Source: Sycobia sp. Sy_11 (taxonomy: Eukaryota; Arthropoda; Insecta; Hymenoptera; Epichrysomallidae). Taken from it: 64,000 bases of DNA. The notes beneath the pieces are model-generated. The model made no database searches. It was not told where the DNA came from and was given only the letters and a program-made list of their open reading frames with translations. The translations under genes and the position numbers were made by a program. Below, in pieces: positions 11,510 through 22,224 of this stretch. Where the stretch lies: positions 1,122,501 to 1,186,500 of the forward strand of contig JACCIC010000176.1 of the NCBI GenBank assembly GCA_018907035.1, given 5' to 3'. How positions within the stretch are numbered: position 1 is the first letter of the stretch; each line of letters opens with the position of its first letter.

Positions 11510-12350
11510 TATATAATATAAAATATTCTTCAAACTTGGCTAAAAAATTCAGCAAAATTTTTTCATTGTTCAGATGATTATTAAAATATTTTTTTAGGCT
11601 TTATTTTCTTTCAATTATTTTTGAAAAGTTTATATACATACATTAAGTGATATGTCTTATAATAAAAAATAAATTTAGTCCGTCCATTGGAGTGCATTCT
11701 ATATATATATATATATATATATGAATTTCTCACACAGTGTATATAAAGTGTCTTTTCACTTATAACATTATTAAGTGTTTTCTACTTAATTAATTTTTTA
11801 TGTATAAATTTTAATAAAAAGGTTTCTCAATATTCATAAGTTTGTATAAGTATTAGTTGAATAACAAATACATGAAACAAATTCTACAACCAAAAAATTA
11901 TTGGTATATCTGAGAAAACACATAGGATTGCAATTGCCCTATTCATAGGAACGCTATAATCCTATACAGAGGGAGTTTCCTATTTATTAATCTAAAGTAA
12001 AGATTCGAATCAAACTACATACAACCAAATCAATATATAAAAATGACATAAAATATCAGAGGATGAAAAAGCTATGTACACAGTGATAAATAAATAAATT
12101 TTCAATAAATTAACATTGAATTTTATTAGAAACTGTACATTTAGTGTTAAGATTTTGTAATCAAAATTGATAGTTTATTTGTGAATTTCCAAGGGTCGCC
12201 ATTAAGTTGAGAGTATAATGAGAGTGTAATGCTGTAGTGCATTCTATACCAGTGGCTACGTCACTTTCAATAAAACGATTTTTATTTCAAAAACTTAATT
12301 TAAGAAACATTAATATGAAAATTTGATACTCTGTATTATAATGACAATCA
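11510..12350. other. AT-rich intergenic DNA
   Basis: Holds a short (AT)n near 11699-11722. No frame, RNA gene or repeat boundary that I can support. Confidence 0.5.
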
Positions 12351-12480
12351 TCATACACTAATTTATAAAGACAAAGTGTGTTTTTTTATACATGTTAAAT
12401 AAAATAACTGATAACAGATTGATCTAAAATTTGAAATATATATTCTATTATATACATTTTATCATGTTTTTTTTTCTAAA
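12351..12480 (+). mobile_element. Helitron-type 5' end, degraded
   Basis: Starts TCATACACTAATTTATAAAG after an A. This is close to TCATACTAATTTATAAAG at 47182 and to the widely seen start of insect non-autonomous Helitrons (TC at the 5' end, A before it). The following text is diverged (ACTGATAACAGATTGATCT). No matching 3' end could be assigned. Confidence 0.55.
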
Positions 12481-12759
12481 AATTATATAAAATATTTTCT
12501 GAAAGTCTGAATATATTAACACACAAAATATTCTATAGTTAAATTAAAAATTAGTTTACTGAATAATCAATGCCCTACTGGTTATGATGAAGGGAAACAT
12601 AATAATATATATCTTAGCATATTAATGTATTTTATAAAAATTTTATATTAAATTGTAGGCAAGATTAAAGAAAGTCAAAACGTAATTTATTTTTATAACT
12701 ATGTTTATTAAAATCTAATAGCTAAATGTATATATATATAAAATATAAAGGTGTCAGGT

Positions 12760-13040
12760 GATTGAAAAAAATGCAGTGCTATAAGGCGCGTGTACCGGAC
12801 AAATGTAGCTCGCGCGCGCTGTAATGTATAAATCTACTTAATTTCTAATTCTCTCGACATATATATACGCCGAAAGGTAGCGGTGACGCCGCCACTAATG
12901 GCAACGAGTAGGGCTGCTGCGGTCGCAATCAGCCCGTACGCAGAAAGAAGGGGAAGGTTTTTCGAGCTTCTGAACGTCGACTGTCTTCCCCGACATCCCG
13001 AGAAGTGCAACCGTCATAACTTTCCGTTACACTTCACCGA
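12760..13040. other. CpG-rich island
   Basis: Sharp GC and CpG enrichment within AT-rich flanks, including GCTCGCGCGCGCTG. Such islands in AT-rich insect genomes are often exons, promoters or recent insertions. It contains the minus-strand frame described in the next entry. Confidence 0.5.
12834..13013 (-). other. Candidate 3' terminal exon with a membrane segment
   Basis: 59 open codons on the minus strand ending in TAG, with no start codon before the hydrophobic part. Residues 20-46 form a plausible membrane helix (LSAYGLIATAAALLVAISGG), followed by a basic stretch FRRIY and a short tail SRELEIK. This looks like a C-terminal anchor. No strong splice acceptor is visible (AAGACAG near the N-terminal part is possible), and no upstream exon was found, so it may be chance within a GC-rich island. 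Confidence 0.25.
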
Positions 13041-14540
13041 AATATAATTCCTATTAACTTATATTATATTATAAAAAAAATCTACAAAATATTTTCTAAT
13101 TTCAGGAATATATTAACACAAACATAATAATATATGTAATTCTATTTAAATTTTACCATACCAAAACAAAAAAATATTCATATACCAGAACAATATTTAT
13201 ACAAAATATTTTTTTAAAATATTTTGAAATAAATTAACAAAAAATAAATTATATAACGCAATTACAGCTTAAATAAATGGAACATTAAAACATAATTAAA
13301 ACAATGCGCAAGATTGTGGGTAATATGAATGTACGTGTTTGCGGAAAATTTGGAACAAAATAATGGACTTATTACCAGCCATATGCGAGATCAAATTGTT
13401 TATATATTTAAAACATCTTTAGATAGGTTATAAGTAAAATAATACATATATCATTTATCGTGATATCGTAAATCGTATATGCATACCAGAGATGAATATT
13501 CATCTCTATGCATATGTGAGCTAGCTCAGGTAGCTGCATAGCGATGACGATCGTATTACGCAATGATGAAAAGGAATAATAGGTAAGTAAATAATATCTA
13601 TAAAAAAACAATTTTTAATAAAAGTAAAATTGTTAGGCGAGTTTGATGTGTCTTAGCATAGTAAGAATTTTAAATACATCTCACGTATTTTGTAAAAAAT
13701 TTATATAAAATATTTTTCTAAATTCAGTAATCTATTGAGACAAAAATACATTTAATAACGTCTTAAAGCAATGGATCATTAAAACAAATGACTAAGTGCA
13801 TTTTATATGTATCCCATATATAACAGCATGTAAAGTTTACACAAACATATCTAAAACTCTGAAAAATCATAATAAATAAATAATTTTAACGGAATGTAGC
13901 TTAATAAAGTAATGAGACTATTTACAAATAGCGCAATTTATTTTCAGATTATTTGGTCCACGTTTGGACTCATAAAAAAAGTTAATTATCTTGAATCATC
14001 TTTTTAGGTGAACATTCATCTGCTATTTTTTCTGATAATTCATTATAATTAAAAAAAGTAGATATGAACTTGCCAGGCCGGTTCTCACAATGCTTTGCTA
14101 TTTTTTTAATAATTAATTTTTGAATGAAAACATTTTACAGTTTATACCGTAATCTGAATAAATGAAGCTTTATTCGTCAATAACTTTCAATTTTGTAACT
14201 ACATACGTTTTGAATAGCCAAAAATATAAATACATATAATTTATAATTTATTATGAGTGAATTATAGATAACAAATATAACAAGATATTTATTTTTTTGA
14301 AAAGTTGTGATTTAAGAGTTAAATTTTCGCCCTCAAAAAAAATAGGAAAACACTGTTTTGTTAAAAGATTCCGAAAAATTTGATATATAGATTCTATTTT
14401 ACCTTGCGAAGGACATGGCTATGTTTTTTATTGAAAATCATTTGATTTTCATCAATACATTAAATTAATGGTTTTAACAATCAGTTTCATCAGCGACCAC
14501 TAGGTGACGCTTTGAGTCACGAACATCAACTCAAAGTAGT
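13040..14540. other. AT-rich DNA with a Helitron-like internal fragment
   Basis: No gene. 14360-14460 resembles the internal part of the Helitron-type sequence at 47230-47330 (ATATAGATTCTATNTTANCTT and TTTTTTATTGAAAATCA). A 67-codon minus-strand frame at 13408-13611 has no recognisable content. Confidence 0.45.
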
Positions 14541-14544
14541 CAGC

Positions 14545-14839
14545 TTAAAGTATTAACAGAGATGAGCAGAGATTACCAGAGACAATAAGGGGAGATCGCC
14601 GACGCTTATGGGCCAGACTGCAGTAAAAATTTTCGACTGAAAACGAGGGCTTCTGGCGGCCAAAGCGAGGTACTGGTCGTTTCGTGCGATATTCCAGATG
14701 TTGTTTTTCGAGCTCGTGCAATGGTGCGATCGAGGGGGGAGACGACTGTCTTCGGCGCGTGCAGAGGAGAAGCTTGTCGAGACAATAGGCTGCAATAAAA
14801 GATGAGTAGCTTATACTGATCAAAAAGAAATTTTATTGC

Positions 14840-14901
<62 letters not shown>
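14545..14901 (-). repeat. Family E repeat plus (TA)n microsatellite
   Basis: Reverse-orientation copy of the 7155-7425 repeat (shared ATATTCCAGATG, GGGGAGATCGCC). The (TA)n tract at 14843-14901 abuts its outer edge just as (GT)n abuts the other copy. No protein function is inferred from the frames crossing it. Confidence 0.7.
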
Positions 14902-14906
<5 letters not shown>

Positions 14907-14989
14907 GCAGCAACTAGCAAGCAGCTCGAAGTTTTGAAACCTACGGCAACTTTAAGGAAAACTGGCAAAGATCAAAGCTGAGAAAATCG

Positions 14990-15350
14990 CTTATAGCAAA
15001 GAGTTACCAAATTTTTCAAGTAGTCGACTAACGCGATTTTTATTAAAATTTTTATATATACGTTTTTTAGGATTCTGATTATATATATATGGTAGTAAAA
15101 ATTGGTGATAATTTCAATTTTATAATAAATCACATTAATACCCAGTGAAAATATTGTTTTTCTAACTTATCTCGTTGAATGTTAACTAATAATTTAATAC
15201 GATATGTAATTAATCCATAATAAGCTTATATAAATTATATTTAAAAGTTTATTCTTATGTATAAACGTGACGTACCTGAATAATTAAAGGTGGGTTCGAA
15301 ATTAGTAATAAATAAAAACAGCCAATCATTTATAGTGAAATATTAGATTT
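14990..15350. other. AT-rich spacer
   Basis: No feature seen. Confidence 0.4.
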
Positions 15351-15375
15351 ATTAGGAGAAAAAAGGCATAAAAAA

Positions 15376-15396
15376 CCTCCACTCAGTGAGTGGAGG
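15376..15396. repeat. Perfect 10-bp-stem hairpin
   Basis: CCTCCACTCA and TGAGTGGAGG flank a single central G, inside short A-runs on both sides. It could be a transposon structural end or a terminator-like hairpin. Confidence 0.7.
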
Positions 15397-15839
15397 AAAA
15401 AGCCAGTTCAAAAATAAACTTTATGAATACTATTTGAGGTATGGATTACAAATACAATAAATATAAATAAATATATGTACCAAAATAAATATAAATACTA
15501 TACGCGAGGCAAAAGGTCACTTTTACAAATAAATACGAATATCGACACACAGAGCTCTGTCTTACCATACACACACATAGGGTAGGCGCACCCACACAAC
15601 TGATCGACGAGGTGAGGACTTATGTGGTAGGGAACCTCCGCACTTCCTCCTGACGCTGCGCACCGACTCCAACGTCTTGGGCGCGGGCGAACCCTTGTCG
15701 GTAACGGCAGCTACCGGCTCGAACGGACCGGATGGGAAGCCCCTCAGAGATTCGTCGTGTCCGAATCTCTACAGAACCTCTGTGCTCTGTCCACGGGAGC
15801 GCCCGAACTTATCCCTTGACATGGGCTCAATCACACACT

Positions 15840-15990
15840 GATTAATCCGCGACGGACGGAACGCAACGACGACACGGGCCTTATCACACATCGATCGATC
15901 CACAACACGGACGGAACACAACGACGACACGGGCCTTATCACACACCGATCGATCCACAACACGGACGGAACGCAACGACGACACGGGCT
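15840..15990. repeat. 55-bp tandem repeat, about 2.7 units
   Basis: The phrase CAACGACGACACGGGC recurs with starts 55 bp apart (15864, 15919, 15974 region), and CACCGATCGATCCACAACACGG lies between units with only a few substitutions. Confidence 0.8.
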
Positions 15991-16799
15991 ACACCGGAAA
16001 ATCTCACGCGGAAACGCGGCACGAGCTGATTGAAATCAACGGAAACAATTAAGACGAAAAGATTGAAACCAACTGTACCGAGCGACTAGCGAAGAAGAAG
16101 TGTCGCTGATGCCCGTCCGCGAGCGTCGTTTTTCCTCCGAGCCAACAAAGTATCCGGGACCAATGAGTTCAAATCTATATTGAACTATAGTATTATTTGG
16201 GGACCGCCCTATACTTCAGGGAGGGAATTTAGCCAGGACAGAAAAGCGTGGGATCCAACGGCAGTCGGCAGATGTGCGTTGCTTGAAGTTGATGCGCGCG
16301 GTATAAGATGGGCGGCATCTGATGGTCATTACGGCCGGAGAGCCCGGTTTATGGTATTATTGCGCCGCGAAGACATGCGGAGGATAGTATAATACCGACC
16401 GGTGGGTTAGCTCTGCGTCTCTCGCGCACATTTTACTCATAAAATGCCAAGGAAATAGAAAGTGTCTATGCCTTTCTTCCATTTTCCCCAACACTCGTAA
16501 AATACAAAAAATTCCATTAAATGATGTAACTAAAAGTTAAAAATCTCATCAAAATACATATTTTTTAATCTTATTTTTTCTTTAAACGTTTTTTATTAAC
16601 AACACTGCACTTCACCGTAATATTCTCATTGACTATTCTATATCCTCCGTTAGTTTGAATATATTTTTTTGGGAACTCTTGGTACAGAATTTTAAAGTAT
16701 AAATCAGTATTTATTTAAATCTATAAAATTTTTTTTCAGTATAGACTTATTTCTATGACTATTATTTCTAAGCTGCAACAAAATATATGTACGCTTTAA

Positions 16800-17001
16800 A
16801 AAAATTAACTTAACATTGAGACAATATTCATGGCCATTGTCAGCAAATGATTTATGTTTACGAATGTAATAGATCTCAAAAAAGCTGCTAATTATAGACT
16901 GTAAACTTTTCCAAAAATTATTTGATTGCTTTTTATATTTTTGGAGTATTATATCAGAATCCTATATAATCATATTTGACACATAACTACCTTGTATGGA
17001 G

Positions 17002-17033
<32 letters not shown>

Positions 17034-17037
17034 GAGT

Positions 17038-17084
<47 letters not shown>

Positions 17085-17425
17085 GGAATGTGTGAGCGAG
17101 AGGGGGAGGGGAAAAAAGAAAAATCCAAGAGGATTAACATGGATTACTCGATGTTGGTGGGTGTTGCCATATCATGTACCTGCATATACCCGCGAGTGTC
17201 CTCTATACTGTTTCGTTTCTTTCTCTCACCTGCTCTCACTGTTTATTACCTGTCCATCTGCACGCAGGTTGTTCGAGGCCTAGCAGGCAGTTTACCGATA
17301 CACATGCAACAAATATTGCCATTATTTTGTTTTTTTTTCTTTGTTAAATTTGCAGTAAAAAATATCCTATCATTTAATCCTGACCGTATAGAATACGTAT
17401 TCAAAATTTGAAGGCGATCGAAATA
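16800..17425 (-). repeat. Family C repeat, reverse copy, expanded by (GA)n
   Basis: Mirror-order copy of 6240-6800 ending in CAAAATTTGAAGGCGATCG. A purine (GA)n tract at about 16998-17081 has expanded inside it. The overlapping 95- and 109-codon frames are by-products of the microsatellite and of this repeat. Confidence 0.7.
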
Positions 17426-17739
17426 TTAACTTACATTCAGGAAACACATGATTTTCTTAAACCAAAAGAATAGATTTTCTTAAGAACAAAAATTCAGTCA
17501 AGTAAATATTTATTTAATTATAATATTCTAATTACTTAAATTTAGCTCATCATAATCTAAAAATAAGCATTTTCATTTTCTAGAAATCGTTTCTTTCAAA
17601 CAAGCTGATCAAAATTAAAATGGAAAACCTGAGTTTCTTAAATGTAGTAATTATATACTTGAACACAATACTTTTAATTCTCTAAAAAAAGCTTTACAGA
17701 ATCAAACTAATAATTTCTAGAAATTAGTATTTAATTGTT

Positions 17740-19424
17740 TTTATACAGTATATATAGAACAGAGTTACGCAATACATATATAAATAAATATGTTCTTAAT
17801 CTAAGAAAACAAAATTTTGAATCAGAAGATTGTTATATTAAAACAAAAAAGTAATGCATTGAATTCAGAAAATCTAATAGCTAGAATTGCAAATAATCTA
17901 AATACTTAAATTATAGATTGATCAAATTTGTGGTCAAATATTTTTCTAATACTATCAAAAGAACAATATTATCGAATTAATTAAATAAAAATTTTCTTAG
18001 TTTAGGAAATAGATTTTTCGAGATAATTCATTTAAATTATATACTGCTAAAATTCTAATATAAAGTAAATATTACTTGATTCAAGAAATTTATGCGATTT
18101 TCTGTACTAAGTAAATATTTTTTTTAACCAAGTAATCGCATAAACTTTAACCAAGTAAGTAGTTACTAAAATAAAGCTTATATTTTCTCAACAGCAGAAC
18201 ACAAATATTGGAAATTAAATGAATACTTTCTTATCTAAAGAAAATATTAACTGGAATCAATGATTTCAAATTTGAAATCAGGAAAATAAATTCTTGGATT
18301 AATTAAATATCTCCTAGATTTTTGTCAAGATTTTCTAGAAAATGGGTGAAAATATTTTCTTGAACCAATAACTGAAAATTTTGGATTAAGAATTACTTGG
18401 ATTATGAATTTCAATACTTCATTCAAGAAATTTAATTTAAAATGAAGAACTCGATTCTTATTTTTAAAAAAATAATTACTTGAAATATGTTTTTATTTTC
18501 AAAAACATGAAAATTCAAATATTTTAAATGTTTAAAAGTAGTTCATTGATTCAAAGCATTATTTTCTTGACTTTAAAAATCAAAAGTTTAAACTAAGCAA
18601 ATAATTTCTTCTATTCTTTTACAATTTATACGTCAATTTACTTTTATTACATTTATTTCAAAACTTCGACCTAACCGGGATTCTATTCGCAGACCTTTGG
18701 ATTCACAAGCTAACATCTTATCAATTACGTTATCGCAGTACGCTGTGCGCAATTATAAAAATCTTATATATCAATTTGAGATCTCTTATAGTTATACATT
18801 ATGAAATTCATTTATGGATTGCAATGAATAGTATATGCATTGATATATAATACATACTTATATTATAACAATTTATATATCGTTTTGGTTTTAATACTTG
18901 ATTTCCCACATCTAGATAATATTTTCTATAGCACTGAAAAAAAATTTGCTAAGATCAAATGTGGACCGATCACGAGCAATGCAACAATAAGACTAAAACA
19001 AAAGGTCGCTTGTGAAGTGTTCAGTAACGTATAGCTTGCTTAAAAACTTTGAAATATTTCTTAAAAATAAACCATCATTTTAAAACTTCTTGATATTATA
19101 TATATAATATTATATTCTATTAAACAAATCTAGATAATCTAGATAATATTTTCTTAAATGCAATTTTCTTAGGTATATGAAGCTGAAAAATAATTATTTA
19201 TTGTATTACTATATATCACTGAAAAAATATCTGCCAATATCAAGTAAATATTTATGTGTCTTGTAGCGCATGAAGAATTATTTCTTAAATTAAAATTAAA
19301 ACAAATATTTTCTTAGATTGCGAAAGAAGTTGCTTAAAATAGGAAAACCAGAATCTAAAAAATTCCTTCATCAAGAACTTATTCGCTTGAATTAAAACGA
19401 TATAAACTAGATATTTTCAACTCA
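17740..19424 (+). repeat. Left arm of a large inverted repeat (family A)
   Basis: By eye this is the reverse complement of much of 27807-29660. Matched landmarks: the CGACCTAACCGGGATTCTATTC block at 18668 versus 28960-28980; ACCAAGTAATCGCATAAACT near 18135 versus 29540-29560; and the inner end CAAGAACTTATTCGCTTGAA versus 27828-27850. Similarity is patchy with indels. The LTR retrotransposon sits between the arms. No coding frames. Confidence 0.75.
18665..18745 (-). other. Degenerate tRNA-like segment in left arm
   Basis: On the minus strand: GTTAGCTTGTGAATCCAAAGG followed by TCTGCGAATAGAATCCCGG. The second part resembles a degraded pol III B box and T-arm (GGTTCGAATCC). The same segment is in the right arm at about 28900-28980. 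No full cloverleaf could be drawn, so it is not called a tRNA gene. Confidence 0.3.
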
Positions 19425-19632
19425 ATGCGGGCAACGGCCGCACGCTGCGGCACTCCTGTACGGGCAATCGGAGAGTCAGGATCATATAGTCCTGCTCTGA
19501 ACTATATCTTTATAGTATCTCTTTGTATAATAAACTTAGTGTTAACCGTTACCTAGTGTTTCATTGAGCAACCTCGGGAACGACCGATGCGTGGGCGGTC
19601 GAGTAATAGTGAATATTACCACAAACCCCACA
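19425..19632 (+). repeat. 5' LTR, truncated at its 5' side
   Basis: Aligns with the 3' LTR from GCGGCACTCCTGTACGGG onward and ends in CAAACCCCACA. The first roughly 110 bp, including the TGTGGG start, are missing or unrecognisable. TATAATAAAC may serve as polyadenylation signal. Confidence 0.88.
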
Positions 19633-19633
19633 C

Positions 19634-19651
19634 TGGTGACCCGGACTAAAA
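19634..19651 (+). promoter_or_regulatory. Primer-binding site
   Basis: TGGTGACCCGGACTAAAA begins one base after the LTR end. A TGG start directly after the LTR is the normal place for minus-strand primer binding by a tRNA 3' end. The tRNA identity is not assigned. Confidence 0.75.
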
Positions 19652-21175
19652 AAACACGCTCCTAGTCAAGAGTCTGAGGAGCAGAATTCATCCAGCGGCA
19701 TCCACGCCGATGAAAACGGAAAAGCGCCGGGATTAGCTCAGAACAGCACCACCAGGTATGCTACTTAAGTAAAAGTACTGATTTTTTCAAAAATTGAGTT
19801 CCAGCAACGCGTGCAGGAACGCACGGCAGCAGCACGTGGTCGGGAGCAAAGATCACGCTTATAACATAGACGCGCGACACAAAAGACGCGCGTCGTATAA
19901 CGATCCGTTCGGCAGTGGAGGTACAACGCGCAGTGCGTCTGCACCGCAATCCAACTATCTGCAGCGGCGGCAGGAGCCCCGCACACCAGGTTGCAGACTA
20001 CCAGGCGCGACCCCCAGCAGCAGCGACAGCAGGAGCCGCGGACGCGATTGCAGCCTCTCAGGCACAACCCCAGCAGCAGCGGCAACAGGAGCCGCGCACG
20101 CGATTGCAGCACTTCAGGCGCGACCGCAGCAGCGGCAGCACCAACTTCTTGCAGCGCAAGCCGGGTAGCAGCCTTCATCGCCCAGCAGCATCGTCATGGC
20201 AGAAATTCACGTATGTTGAGGTTTAGATAGTGTGCACACAGTCTTTTTTTTCTCTCCCCCTTAGCTTGTTCGGGGGACGCGGGAATTACATGTGGATTAC
20301 TGTAGCAACAGGCATTTACTTATTTTGAATCTCATTAATTATTTTCACGCAATCGCTTAAAAGACTTTGCTTGCAATATTCTTAATTATTGCAAATAACC
20401 TGCTCGAGCTATTCACGCTGCAATATATCTTGTGCAGCATCGCACGATTCTAACTTAGAACCTCTTTGTTATCCGGAAAAACGTTTTACCGTGAAGCCGC
20501 TCTGCACGGCCACGCGCGCGTACACAGCACCGGATTTCCTCCTTCCCGCTTCTTTATGCGCACAGGAGGGCAAAGGGTGCGTCCCAGTTCTGCCATACAA
20601 ATAGCGACTGCGAGAAGCGGAAAAGAGATTAATCCCGTGCAGATCGTAAAATAATTAAAAGAAAAATATATACGCAGAGTGTGGTACGAACAGCGCGCGC
20701 AACAGTATCTGTAATTTAGTAACAGTAAAGCAAGTGCTCATCAAGCAAACGCCGTGCTTTTCAAAAAGAGTACACGCCTTCTGGCGAAAGCCACAGTAAA
20801 TGGGAAGGCGGGTGGAACCACGTTATTGCAACTGGTTGGCATCGTCTGGAGCTTGAACCAAGCGTCGGTTAGACGGACCTGTGCATCAGCACTCTCCGCA
20901 GTCGCACCGGTCGCTCCAACGAGGCTCGCGAAAGCGAGAGCCATCACCATCCGCACTGCTCACGAGCAGACGGCACGGCAAAACCTTCGAGCACTTAGGA
21001 AAGAAAAACGAGCGCCTTTTCCGAACAAGAGAATGAAGCGTATCGTTGCTTCCTAGCCACCCCCTTTTTTGCGTTTTACATAGTGCACACACACGGTAGG
21101 TCGGGACGCGGCTCTACCCCGACATCACCATAGGCGGGTATCTGCGTATACCCTGCGGCATGTAAGTCGGGCTCT
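19652..21175 (+). other. Long 5' leader of the Mag-like element
   Basis: About 1.5 kb before the gag start. It includes a GCA-rich tandem repeat of 56-59-bp units (about 19965-20150, phrase AGGAGCCGCGNACGCGATTG). A donor-like CACCAG/GTATGC at about 19756 could serve a spliced mRNA. Frames of 70-137 codons cross it, but none resembles a known protein; the repeats inflate them. Confidence 0.6.
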
Positions 21176-22177
21176 ATGAGCAACCTCAAAACCGTTATAG
21201 TCAGCCCACCAGCCGAGAAAAGCGGGCAGCAAATTATGTGTACAGGGTCAGGTACGAGCAAAACGCGAAGCGATACTTCGTACGCCATAGTCTTCGCAGA
21301 CAATAACATGGTGCTGTCTCACTCGCCGCCTAAGAATTAGGCCTTTAGAATTACCGACGAGGCGGAAAAACTTGATTCACTAATCACTCATATCGGTCCC
21401 GAGATTACCGACACGCTTTTCGAGTGTCTTCAGAATCTTCCGCAAGAAGGGCAGTATAATGCGTTTAAACGCGATGTATGCGCGCGCTACTCGTTATCGA
21501 TCGAGGAGCGCGTGGAGAGCATAGTCCGCAAGACTACGATTCACGATCGCAAGCCAAGCGAAATACTCGCAGAGATGTCGAAACTCTCAGGCGACCAGAT
21601 ACACATGAATACGGTAATGCGTTTCTGGCGCTCACGCCTCCCCGCATAAATACAAATACAGATTGTAAACGTCGACGACGACCGCGTACCCGAACACGCG
21701 GATAAGATTTACGAGATAGCGCGTAGGTGCGATGACTCGAATCTAACGTCGCACAACGAGCCCAGATCGAGCCGCGACGCGAATAGCGAACTAGAGCGCG
21801 CGTACAATAAGATCGAAAAGTTATCGCGAGAGCTTTGCACACGCGAATCAGAGGCACGTAGCTGGCGCAGAGATCGTTCAGCAAGCCCTCAGAGCCCACA
21901 GCGCACGCCCCCTGCAAGGAGCAGCAGCTCCAGCAGTAGGAAGGCGTCCCATGCCCGGCGTTCGCGTGATAACGCAGCCTCGCCTACGGCAGACGCAGAG
22001 CGCATAGTCAGCCCTAACAACGCTCGCCGCAAGGAAAAGAAAGCCGATCCGCGATTGCGCGACGGTATATGCGATGCGCACTATACATACGGTGCCAAGG
22101 CGCGCACCTGCGACAAACTATGTAAACGATACAGCGAATACTCGGCGAAAAGTAACGGGTTGGGAAACGAGCTGTAA
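21176..22177 (+). pseudogene. Gag (Mag-like), two nonsense codons
   Basis: 333-codon frame starting MSNLKTVIVSPP, interrupted by TAG at 21338-21340 and TAA at 21647-21649. The capsid part has the Mag-type pattern ITDEAEKLDSLITHIGPEI, then RYSLSIEERVESIV, RKPSEILAEMSKLSGD and MRFWRSRLPA-stop-IQIQIVNVDDD. A Ser/Arg-rich spacer follows, then GICDAHYTYGAKARTCDKLC, a C-X2-H-X8-C-X3-C motif like that ending Mag Gags. Gag forms the particle and packages RNA. The stop at 22175 lies 7 nt after the frameshift heptamer, as expected for expression of Gag-Pol by -1 slippage. Confidence 0.85.
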
Positions 22178-22224
22178 GCGCCCAGGCTGAGACGCACTCG
22201 GCGCTTACCTTCTCCTCGCGTCTC
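22162..22224 (+). promoter_or_regulatory. -1 ribosomal frameshift signal: heptamer plus H-type pseudoknot
   Basis: G-GGA-AAC at 22162-22168 lies in the gag frame as X-XXY-YYZ. After a 5-nt spacer, GTAAGCGCC (22174-22182) pairs perfectly with GGCGCTTAC (22200-22208). The loop segment GAGACGC (22189-22195) pairs perfectly with GCGTCTC (22218-22224). This gives stems of 9 and 7 bp with loops of 6, 4 and 9 nt. Slippage leads straight into the pol frame, which is open from 22156 on. Confidence 0.85.

Larger units (their letters stand above)
15350..16440. other. GC-rich block of unknown type
   Basis: About 1.1 kb of GC-rich sequence between AT-rich flanks. It opens with a perfect hairpin (15376-15396), includes three 55-bp tandem units (15840-15990), and ends near 16440. 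Frames of 64-70 codons cross it, but none resembles a known family. Abrupt composition edges suggest an inserted mobile element, perhaps an LTR or terminal-repeat remnant, but no paired end is visible. Confidence 0.45.

Noticed and set aside
16996..17411. Two overlapping frames after the (GA)n tract resembling a small membrane protein
   Set aside because: The sequence is a reverse copy of repeat family C and the frame is not kept in the 6240-6800 copy.
19765..20226. 100-137-codon frames in the leader of the Mag-like element, including an Arg/Gln-rich one
   Set aside because: Produced by the GCA-rich tandem repeat; several frames are open at once, none with a family match, and gag starts later at 21176.
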